Assembly (NCBI GenBank): GCA_946894095.1
Contig: OX335663.1
Coordinates: 1,488,001 to 1,552,000, forward strand
Direction: 5' to 3'
DNA length: 64,000 bases
DNA from: Incurvaria masculella
Taxonomy: Eukaryota; Arthropoda; Insecta; Lepidoptera; Incurvariidae
The notes below the pieces were generated by a model that saw only the letters and a program-made list of their open reading frames with translations, ran no database searches and was not told where the DNA came from. Shown here piece after piece: positions 17,010 to 29,000 of the stretch. Positions within the stretch are counted from its first letter, which is position 1. The number at the start of each line of letters is the position of its first letter. The position numbers were made by a program, and so were the translations under genes.

Positions 17010-20000
17010 CTATAAATGAAAAGTTATCTTGATTAGGGTCCAAAGTGCGGGAATTTGTGTCTAGGAGAGACATAGGCCAAAGCTACCAGCGTTAGTTAAA
17101 TTAGACTATAAGCAAGAGGAAAGTATTCCGAAAATCCGGGCGGTCACCATGTTACCTTTGAAGGAACATTAAGGCGGCCCAACCCGGCGGGCCTAACTCA
17201 TTCGCGGGCACAGTACAAAACCGTGCTGTGGCGCTCTGGGACCTTCTCTGTTTCAAAGAATAAGACAGGCTCCGTGATGAGGAAGATGCAATATGTCCAC
17301 AAAAAAGACAATGTGCATAGTGTATGATTTGGTAAGATTTACGAAAATTTTAATTTCAAAACGACGTATAGCTAAAAGTAAACCACGACCGCTGTAGTCA
17401 AAAATCTAACAAAAAACAAATAGATCATAAATCTTGATTAAATAAGCTATGTCTGATGACTAATCTTTTTACAATGTTCTTACTTTATCATTGCGTAAAC
17501 CACCTCCAAAGTTATCGTATAAAACGCGCGAAAAATTCGAACTTTCGGACCTTATAACTTAGAAACCAAACACAATTTTACAATGCCAATGGTCATCAGA
17601 CATCTAGTTCGATCAAATAAAGCTATTTTGAGCAAAATTTTGGATCTCTGACTAGAAATATGGGCGTGATCTTATTTCCCCTTTTGTATGGGGAGATGCG
17701 CGGGTTGGGCCACCTTAATATAAATATCTATTTATTCTTTATTACCATAATTTTTAAGTAAAGATACTCATAAATATTCCGACATTGATAAATTGCCTTG
17801 GGTGATGTCGGAAATCAACTGTTCCAACTTTTAACGAATCTCAGCTGAACAATGTACAATGGGGTGAATATTACCTCTTGGTCCGAATTGGGTTGACAGT
17901 GCTCACAAAAATATTCGTGCAAACACCTGCGGCCTTATTGCCGAACAGCGATTGTCGCTGCCAGCGTCGGTGTCGCTGCTAACGAGTCATCGCATGTACA
18001 AACATTTTCGGCTACCATCGACTTACCGATACCGACGACATAGATTATGTCGATGGCGGCTACGGATACAAATTAAATGCGGTGTCCTATCTTTTATCGG
18101 CAGTAACGGTAGCCGCAAAATTTGGTATACGATGACTCGTTAGCAGCGACATCGACGCTGGCAGCGACAGTCGCTGTTCGGCAATAAGGCCGCTGTTCCA
18201 AATCAGTATTCGCGAATACTGTAATATTTGCGATATCAAATTTGCCGACAGTCCCTTTAGACTGACATGATACATGAAGAGGGGCTGTAGGAGAGTTCCA
18301 AATTATGGGTATACAGCAGGTGGCGAAATTGGTAGACGCAATACCCGCGAATGGTATGTTTTGCTGGTTCGGGTCCAGCCTTGCAGTATATTCGTAAAGT
18401 AGTTATTTTTACAGGGATCTTTCTTAAATTAATTTGTCCATGCTTCACGGTCGATTATACATACATACATATCACATTCACATTCGTGAATGAATGACGA
18501 ATACAAGACTACAACTAGATGGCGCCTTTTGCATTTTACTGTTGGTTTTTTCAATAAAAAACCTTCGAAATTTAAATCTATGCCTTCGCGCGGATTCAAA
18601 TAATTTGAATTAAAATATGTCATAAAATTTGCATCATGAGATCAACATTTCTTACCGGACAAAGAAAATGATTGCGCGCCATCTATCGGCAAATAGCAAG
18701 AGCGATACATGGATTCAATGTTCGAATATTGACTGAAATAAAAAAATATGAGGTGTTTTACTAACAAACAAAACATTATTCCACCTACAGTCTATGGCTG
18801 ATTTTTTCTTTTGTAATGTTTGCAACATTTTACACAAAATCCCATCGTGTAATCGATTGTTCGCCGAAAATTGCGCCGCGGACCACAATATTGTCCCACA
18901 ACCTAACACCGCCAGCGCCATGTCGCGAATGACGCTAAGCCACGCCTTCTTATCTCGTGGGCTGTGACGTAGAGACCCAGTTGTGCTTCTCCTCTCTACC
19001 TCCCTCCACCGTCCGTCGGGACGTAGTGAAATGACAAACAAGTGGGTTCGCTCGCTCGAGGCTGCAAAACCAGTATTAATAACTAAACATTATTAGTATT
19101 ATCTTTGCTAGTATGGCATGGTTCTGCGGATTCTGTCCTTGTGAAAAAAGTATCGATGCCGTAAAGACAGATATACAATCATACAAATTATAGACGGGTA
19201 GAATGAAACACAATATTTTCAATGAAATTCTATAGTGTAGGGCAGATTTAAGAGTATCGCTTCCGATTTTCGTGACATCTCGGTGTGCTAAAGGCAATTA
19301 GGATTTCAAAATATAAGTATTGAACTTTTTTCTGGGAAATATTTTCAAGCAGGAATTGCACCCGTTCAAGATGGCCTACACTGTAAGGATTGGCACTGAC
19401 CTGGTGGTGGTTCTCCCAGTCCTTGTGCTGGCAAAACGCGCCGCAGTACCGGGCCGCGTTGCAGCCAGAGCACGTCTCCTGCGCCTTGCGTCCGCAGTTC
19501 CAACACTGCTGCGGACAAGTAAGGATATGAGCGGCTGTCAAGATAAACCGGTATCAACCGGAATTATATGTCATACCATATTGAAGTAACATCAACATAA
19601 TAACGTAAGTATTATGCATGTTGTTCCCTTGCGTGACATATACCCGTGCACCTTTACCTCTCGGCTCTTTTCTCACTCAAGAACATACATTCGGTAGGTA
19701 ACTTCAGGGTTCAAGCCAAGTGAAACTGTAGGTTCCTTCCTTATTTCGTCTTGTAATAATACCATGGCAACATTTAGGTGGTGGCCATGAGAAGGTGGCG
19801 ATTATGGTTCGGAGGAATTTATTGACGAAGATTTATTGGTTCATGCTATATTTTGTTGCGACTTTTTTACGAGGGCTAATCAAAAATAACCTAAATGAAT
19901 AAAAACAAAAATTTTGCAGTTTAAATGTTTCTGTAAAATATTTCCTCAGTTTAAGGTCACTTTATCAATTTATGGTTTCACGCAAACCTCCATATCACAA

Positions 20001-23000
20001 ACAAAAATCATGCAAGGGAGGCCTTCCCGCTCAACTCCCCATACAAATGTAGACAGAAGATCATGCGCATATTTCTTGACAGAGATCCAAAATTGTATTC
20101 AAAACAGTTTTAGTTGATCGAACTAGATGTCTGATGACCATTGGCATTGTAAAATAGTGTTTGGTTTCTAAGTTATTAGGTCCGAAAGTTCGAATTTTTC
20201 GCGCGTTTTCTGGAATAAATTTGGAGGTGGATTACTCAACAACAAAATAAAATCATTAAAAAAAGATTACTCATCAGTCAGACCTAGGTTGTTTTATGAA
20301 GACTTATAATCAATTTGATTTTTTACTACATTTTCTTTAAGCTATGAGTCGTTTTGTAATAAAAAAAAAACAAAAATATTACCAAAACAAACACTAAACG
20401 CATTGTCTGTTTTGTGGACATGTTGCATCCTCCTCATCACGGAGCCTATTTTTATTTTTGAAACAAAGAAGGTCCCAGAGCGCAAAAGCACGGTTTTGTA
20501 CCGTGCCCGCGAATGAGTAAGGGCCTAGTGCACGAAAGGACAAAACATCAAAATCAACGCCAACGTATGATTAAACACGTCACTTTGTATGGACAGTATC
20601 GAAGAAACTCTATGCGGTTCACTAAAAGTGACGTGTTTGAATATTGATTAACTCAGCAGTCTCTTCGTGCAATCGGGGCTTAGTCCCGTCGGGGGCCACC
20701 TTAAAAAAACGCGCGAAAGAAGTGAGATATCAACAATCAGTAAAGAGCGCAATGACGAAGTAATGTATAAGGCAATGAAAAAGCGGTGTAGGCTGTATGG
20801 TTAAAAAAAACCCTTGCCTGTCCAAACGGACAAATTAACAAAAAAAAAGAAGGAGCGGTATATTCTGTGGCGGTATACGCGGGAAATTATGACAAACACA
20901 GTGTTGCCAACGGCACGATGCTACGATACATCGTGGCCGCGCAATTTAAAAAGTTAGGTTATTTTTATTTCTTCGCAAATAAAATTAAAATATTAACGTA
21001 CATTCTGCTGTGCGGAGGGCGCTGCCTGCGCGGGAAGCGGCGGGGGAGGAGGGCTGCGCTCTCCGGCCGGCGGCGACCTCCCCGCGTCCTGCAGCAGCCG
21101 CTCCATGCGGCCGCGCTCCGCCGCCACCAGCTCGCCCGCGCGCGCCTCCGCCGCGCCGGCCGCGCGCTGCAGCTCGGCCAGCGCTTGCCGCTTCACCTGC
21201 GACACGTGACGTCACAACACAACGCGGCCGGCGCGGCGGCGACCTGCCCGCGTCCTGCGGCAGCCGGATAGCCATCGGCTGCTGTGCGGCCATGTTTATT
21301 GAAAAGCATAGACCTAACAAAGCGTGGGAGGAAGATGTCAACTCAAGTACCACTACCGCGAGTTAGAGGGAGATGGAACACATCTGTCCGATGAGACAAC
21401 TTCTGAAATCGTTATCAATACATGGAGTCGCGCTCAGAGAATGTGATTTTTTTTGTGAAATGTTTTGATTGACCTGTGCATTTATAGATTGTTAATGAAC
21501 GGGAGTAAAAAACCCGGACAAAAAACTATTTTTTGATGACTGATTCTTTCTCGATCAAATGTTTTAACATTTACTTAAGGCTGTTCCGACCCATATAAAG
21601 TTGTTTGCACACAAAACGCAAAAAGTATTGCACTTTAAGCCGCGAATTAATAATAAAAGTTTAATATAGTCATATTATTTGCAGCGAAAACAATTTCACG
21701 ATTATTGGTTTTGTTACAATTTATTTAAATACGATTTTTATTTAACAGCGCCATCTAACGGTGTAAAACTTCTAATCGGCAATTACAATCGAAACCATTA
21801 AACCTGAAATTGTGAATATGTTTTCGCTGCAACTACTAAGGCTTAAAAGTGCAAAACTTTTTGCGTTCTGTGTAAAAAAAAAACATTGTATGGGTCGGAA
21901 CATCCTTAATATTTCGAAGTCAAACTTAAAACATAACTTCAGATCACTATTTTGAATCTATACAGCGATTTAGAAACTATTTTGAGTAAAAAAGGCAATT
22001 TCAGTACATTTTGTTTGAAACGATTTTGGTCTAATCCATCAGTTGACTGTATGTCTTTACATTCTAAGCCTATGGTGAAAAGAGTACGCTTGAGGGTAAG
22101 AGCGCAGAATAAGGTAAATGAGCGTAACCGAGACCGCATTTCCTCTACCTTCCGAAAAGCGATGACAGGATCACAGGTGCTGGATTGACATTGTATGGAA
22201 CGAACGCGGCAACGGATTGCTCACCTGATTGACGGCGTCCTCAGCCCTCCTCCTCACCTCCGCGACGCGCTCCTCCGTCTGGCGAACGGTGGCCGCCATG
22301 ATCTCGCCGCACACCCGCTTGATGTCGCTGCTCTCCGGCGGCTCGGCGCTGCTGCCTGCGGGCGCACATTCGTGAACGTTAAGGCTCCAACTGAGTCCAG
22401 CGTAAAATCTGTTATTGGTGTTCTGAAAAATTAGGGCGGGCCACGGCTAGTCAGGAATCATCCAATAGCTTTCATTCTCACGATGTCGCTAGCTCCGGCA
22501 AGATCATTTACGACGCGCTATAGTCGTTCGACGCGCCAGAGTGGTTTAAATATTTCAGAGGTGGCGAATTCATTCAGATCTGATAAATGTTGTATTACAC
22601 TTAATGAGGTTGGAATTTTATTCAAATCACGATCGGTTCGTGATTATGTACCGATTGTAGAGTTTTATTTATCAATACTGCTTTTTATGTTTTATCAGTT
22701 TTTTTAATGTAAGGATTAATAAAACAATATTAAACACATATTAAACAATATTATATGTATATCTGTACTTAATGGAAATAAATATCATCTTGAGGTCATT
22801 TTAAAAATTCATATAAAATATTATGTATACTATACGGGTTGCTCTTTTAAATTCACACGCGACAGCAGGGGTGATATTGGAGGCAATATTAAGCACCTCT
22901 TAATTTAAAACTTGCCTAAAATAAAAATGAACGCAGTTCAAACACATTTCATCAAAGTTAATTGACAAAATCATATGTAGGTAGTGTTATTTTTATATTT

Positions 23001-26000
23001 GAGACAAATAAAACATTTGAAGGTGCATCGAAAGAATGATCTGCATAAGAATAAGAAACTTGTATTATTTTAAATAGATCTAAGAAACTCTAGTTATACG
23101 CTTGGGCCAACCTACATATTCAAACAAACATTAATTGGCAAATTTTATTTTAGCAAAATGAAGTTAACAAAATACAATAATCATAATTAAAATTTAAAAA
23201 ATTCTATAATAAATAGAATTTTCTTAACGGCTAACTTATAAATATGTATTTTAAATATTTTATGAGGCCTGTGGCCAATACCTTATATAGTTTTAAAAAA
23301 CATTCTTTCTGTTCCCTACCACCTCTAATTTAGGTAATTGCTTTGCAGTCACTTTTCTTTTTTGTAGTATTAGATAACATATTTATCTAGTGAATAAGCG
23401 TGAAACATATATTTATTTACGTTACAAAGTGGGGTTTACAGACCAAAAACATAACTTTTGCTCATCTGAAAACGATTTTTACTTTAGACTTGATTTTGAA
23501 ATATTGTATGCATTTGACAGATTGTACTGAAAGTGCTGTCGTTTTTTTATGCCACCTGCCATACCACAAAACTACCGTTATGATACCCGGGCCTTTCCCC
23601 TACTACCACCTAGTAGGGGAAAGGGACCTACAGTTTCACATGGATTCCGAACTATGGACCAGCTCACATTCGTAACCAAAATGCACTTATATAACTCAGA
23701 ATGAGAAAGAAAGTAGTGCATGAACGGGCGAGGATCTGAACCCAGGCCTCTAGTCTAGTCCCCGTGCCACTAGTATGTATATTTTCATTCCTAAGCCCTG
23801 ACAGTAGTAATCAGAGTTGGCGGACTACCTATAATACACCGATTATCGCCGAACTAAATAGCATTTTGTATGGTTAGTCCAGTGCTAGTCTGCGTACTAA
23901 AATTTGACAGTTCACTCTGAATACGACTATAAAAACGTAACAGACTGGTAGATATATTGCACAGATTCTTTTTGAAAACGAAACAACAACTCAAGTAAAT
24001 GTTTGATGTAAAAATGTATGCACCTGAAGGTTGTAAACAGTGAACAATACAAGTCGAGCGGTTGATTTCAGGAAATGTGTTGCAGGACTCGATGATACGC
24101 GTTTTTACGGCAGTAAAATATATTGTTTGTTAGTTCGATCGGACGTCTTCAGTTCGTGATATTGTATGGCACACAACAGGTATACTAATATAAAAGAAAT
24201 ATGTAGCTACTTTGAAATATGTGTGTACCCACCTTGTTGTTAATGTATTTTACATAAACACAAATTCGTACAATGCTGCTGCAATAACAAAAACATCCTA
24301 ACGATCTGAAAATCATAACGATTTCAATGACGATCAAAAATACCTTAACTGAAGTCTCATGTAACACATTGGTCGGCATCTGATTGAATTCAGAGCTTAC
24401 TAGCAAAGATAATACTAATAATTACTTCGTAATAGATGGCCATCTCCGTACGAAGTGCAAGCCTTTCGCAGTTGTTTGTGCCGGCAGCGATAAAACTCCA
24501 GGTAACTCGAGAATGTTTACACCAAATTAAGCTTAGCGCGCTGCCCCGAAACATGACATTCACTTAGCAGCGCCAAATTGTGCGGCTGTTCAGGGTTAAC
24601 ACATGTTATGCTATGATGAGCGCGCTGAGACAAGCTATTTAAATAGTTGAGTGCCACATTAAATTTATATTAAGAGATGTGTTTTCATAAAAGAATATTT
24701 AGTCTATATTTCCATACATATTTACATCTTTATTTATTCTTGAAGTTACTTGTATTTTTTTGTTATTAGTTACGAACCCATCCGTCTGTAAAATATAATA
24801 AGTACAATTTTCAATTCAATTCATAATACATATTTTTTATTTACAAATATTATATTTATTTCGTATAAACTTGCTTGGTGAAAAGCTCTAAGTCATTAAA
24901 AAATTGTTATGGTCTAAATGCAGGTGTTCCTACTAATTATGAGCACCTGCATTTCGGCAGTAATTCATATGGTAGTGTGACCAACAGCAACGAATAAATA
25001 ACTAACGTAACTGAAGCGAAACTTATGAGTGTATTTCTATGCGTGTGCTATCGGCTATGTGTGCGTGGTGCTGGGGTGCGCGGAGTGCGCGGGGCGAGTC
25101 CGCATCTTCCCAGGAATACTGCGTTCAAAGGTTGTCACTGACTGTGCAACCTCGCGTTAGTTTGGTACTCTCCGAGTAATTTATTATTACAGCGTGCATA
25201 GTCGACCAACGTGGTGATTTTTTGGAGTGGTTGTGTGTGTGTGTATTTTTTCTTCATTTTAAGTAATGGGGGAAACTTATAAGCTTTAAAGATAAAGCTT
25301 TTAAGATGAAAAAGCTGAATTATAAACCCCTGAATGTTCTTAATATTTGATCCATCATTTATATGACTAATGTACTTTAACATAGCTTAAAAATTATGTT
25401 TATGTTCTTATAATGTGAGCCATGTATAAAAAGTTTATTGTTAAAAGTTAAACGAATGATGATGTAAACATGTGTTGAAAAAAGAACATACAATAAATAA
25501 TGATCATTTCGTACAGTCTGGTTTATTTTAATATCCCCATTGTGTCGAGTGATAACCCTCGCGATGTTTCGTAGCGCGCCGCGCTCCGCCGCTGCGCCGA
25601 CGGTGAATCTCACACAGACGAGGAGTGTCGACGGCGTGCCAACAGCCTATTGTTTGATATATTATTTCAAAGAAGCGGCATTGTCAATTGATTTTAGGAA
25701 TTTCAGCGAGCCAGTTTACGACTCTTTTCTTGTGAGCTTTCAAAAGGGCCACGGCGGCATAGGTTTATATAATAGGTCGGGTCATAAAGGATGTCCCAGA
25801 AGTAAAGAGACTTTAATCAAAATCAAAGTGGCCACAGAAAAAGTTTTCACAGATAAAATAAATAATTGTCATGGTAACCATACTTAACTAATCTGTCAAA
25901 ATATGCCGGTTTAAAAACAGTCTTGCCTTTTTTTTTTATTAATGGAGCCGAACAAAAATGGTTTTCAAAGATAGTTATTCAATACTATTTGATTCATGAG

Positions 26001-29000
26001 AAATCTGAGATAGAGCATCATATTATTGAAGAGGGCGCAAGAATAATTAGTATGTACCGAATAATAAAACGTCACAAAGAAACGGAAGAGGCCGATTTTA
26101 AAAAGATTCCGTGAAGACTAAGTCTAGTATCTACATGAAGAAATATAAGCCGAGTAAAAAAGGTTTTTGAACAGGCATCTACAAAATCGGTGAGAGTTGC
26201 AACGGATAAACTAAAAATTTCCAAGTGCAGTGTATACCTTGTTTGGCAACCTATGAACGAAAACAGCAATGTTTCCGAACCCTGTTATTATACAGGGTAT
26301 ATGAACTCCCAGATTTACCTTAGAGAGTGCATTATCATATTGCAATACCTTTCATAGACAAGCATTATTGGAGAGTAGTTGTTTTGTTTTGGACCGATTA
26401 GGCTTCACGCCATTACGAGTTTAAGTTACTCAGTATTTACAGAATGCGGGTGTAGAGTTCTCAACTAGACAAAAAATGCCCCAATTTTTCTTCAAGCTCG
26501 ACTTATTGAATTTTTTTAGGACCTGTGTAAAAGAGTGCCTAAAGTACACAGATATACCTCAAACATTCTTATCTTTCAAAAAGGGATGGACTAGGTTGGC
26601 CAAAAAAGTAAGGGCTACATCTGGAAAAGCGGCCATGCCGCGCGCTGCTATTAATTTTAGAAAACTGAATACAAAGATATCGCTGGAGCAAATATGATAA
26701 ATATATTAAAAATAAGTTAGTTTTCCTTCCATTTACATACCAAATTCATATGCTATCGATTTTTTTTAAATAAAATATTGTTAAGACTAGTTTGTCTATT
26801 TACTTCTGGGGCACCCCATTGTATAAAACATTGTAATGACTTTAACGCTGCGTGGTTAACAATTTGATGTTTGTTTTAATGTACTTATTTTTCGGACGCA
26901 TGGATAGACTAATAAGGGACTAACCGAACGAAAAATAATGTAACAAAACGGAAAAAATATGCATGTAAATATCTAAGAAACATCCTTTTATGAAAACACG
27001 TCTTATAAAATGTGTTTGATGTGGCACTCAAATATCTCAGCGTGCTCTTCATTCCAAAACATATAGCAGCCCTGGAGAAACGGACATTTTATTTATTTAT
27101 TTATTTATTTACTCTTTGATACATACATGTAAAGGGCGAGCTTATCGCTAAAAAGCAATATCTTACAACTAACCCTACCGAAAAATAAAGTGTATAGAGT
27201 AGTAGAAGTTAAACATTTAAAAAGAAAATTTCTTAAAAACTATTAAAAAACGAGACTATATAAAAAAAAGACTTATAAACGAAAATCATAGACACTGGCA
27301 GGCGCTGCTAAGTGAATTTCATCTTTCCGCGCAGAGTGCTAAGCTTAATTTGGCGTAAATATTCTTGAGGTATCATTAGTTTTATTGCTGCCGGCAAACA
27401 ACTGCGAAAGGAGAAGACTTTGTGTGGAGGTGGCCATCTATTATGAAGTAATTATTAGTATTATCTTTGGTGGGAACGATGAAACGACCCGTCTCATGCA
27501 GGTGTTTACCACAATCTGTACCCAGCGCAAGTAACTCGGCCGTGATGCTAGTGCCAAAACAGGTTGCGGGTGGCGGCGGCTAGTCATATCCGCTATAGCC
27601 TCTTATATCATTTAATATACCTGACTTCAATATTTTTAAATTGGTTTAAGTATAACATAAAAGTCATTACTTTAACATATTATGTCAAGTAAAGCAACAT
27701 ATTTATGCTATTCTAATAATAGTATTCATAACTGTTTTGGTTTTGCGGTAAATCTTGTACGATGGTACGGAACCCTTCGTGTTCGAGTCCGACTCGCACT
27801 TGGCCGGTTTTTTTAGTTTGTTGGCGTTAAAATAAAAAAAACATTAAAACCTTTAACAAATAGGTTAATAATTAAATTACTATTACTGCATACATTATTT
27901 CCAAACATCCAAATGTTTCCTTTTGACCACTTTATTGACTTAAAATATGACTTTTATAAAATCCCCTTTTCCTATTAGGTGGTAGGGTTAAGCCCATACC
28001 GGTCGATACCATAGCATTGGATGAAAAGATGGAAATCATTTCTACCCATAGATACCTCCGGGGAATTGGCAGAATAAATCATTGGGTAAAATTATAAACT
28101 AAATCGACTTAAATTTTATTTCGGTCATTAAAAATGAATCCGAGTCTTTTTATCTTGAGGCGGACCGGACTAGCATTTCCTAAATATTTTCGTTTGTTGC
28201 TCATTGTTGATGTTGAACGCTGAAAAAAAATGTCAATCGTGACTGCCGCCTCTATCACAGAATGCCTCTATTGTGCTCTATATTTGTTTCATACAAAAAT
28301 ATGCAACAAAGATAACTTGATTCTTACTTACTAAATAAGAAGAATACAGGTAAATCAAGGTATTCCCAAAAGGATAAGTTCGTAAGATATGTATTTTTAG
28401 AGTTATTTGAACAAATATCACCGCAAAAACTGAGAGAATAACTAGCACAGAAACCACGTGCGTAGAGCCCAACGTCAGGGGCGGTACTAGTCGGCAGAGA
28501 TCAGAAAACAAACGATAAAGGCGACCTCTGTACACACTGTATTTGCGTTAGGGTCCATTATTGAATGCGCGTCAGAATCGATTTTGCAGCTTGATGGCGA
28601 GCGCGAGGAAGCAAAATATTGTTTTCGATTTATAAAATCTATTTTTCGCGATTTCATAATTTGTTGACGGTTATTCACTAGATAAATATGCAATCTTGTA
28701 CTTTAAAAAAGAAAATTGTATAAATCATGAATCATTTCCAAGCGCTGGAACAAAAACCTAGTAAATGGGCGTCTGCAAACTTATTTTTTTTTGAAGAGTA
28801 TAAGCATCGCATTAAGCCCGTTTGACGGTCATACGGTAGATAATAGTCCAAACTTTGGTATTTAATTTTTTTTACTGGTATTTATTCTTAACCGGCTCTG
28901 AAATAACCATTGAAATAACAGCAAAATATCGTAACGTTAGCGTCAATGGGCCTCTTAAAACAATTGACCAAGTGCGAGTCGGACTCGCACTCGAATTGTT

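Noticed and set aside
16365..17019. Plus-strand frames of 216 and 132 codons
   Set aside because: They are antisense to the nervy last exon, whose minus frame continues the MYND finger.
18314..18386. Functional bacterial-type tRNA-Leu gene or symbiont insertion
   Set aside because: The anticodon loop lacks U33, the long variable arm of leucine tRNA is missing, and the flanks are repeated at 46.9 and 47.9 kb, so it is a SINE-like repeat.
20867..21366. Arg/Ala-rich plus-strand and minus-strand frames
   Set aside because: Shadows of the GC-rich nervy NHR3 exon; only the frame that splices to AVNQ|VKRQA makes sense.
25540..25887. Plus-strand 115-codon frame starting [18 protein letters not shown]
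   Set aside because: Its second half runs into the TIR and body of the Tc1/mariner relic, the first half has no homology I recognise, and splice support is lacking.
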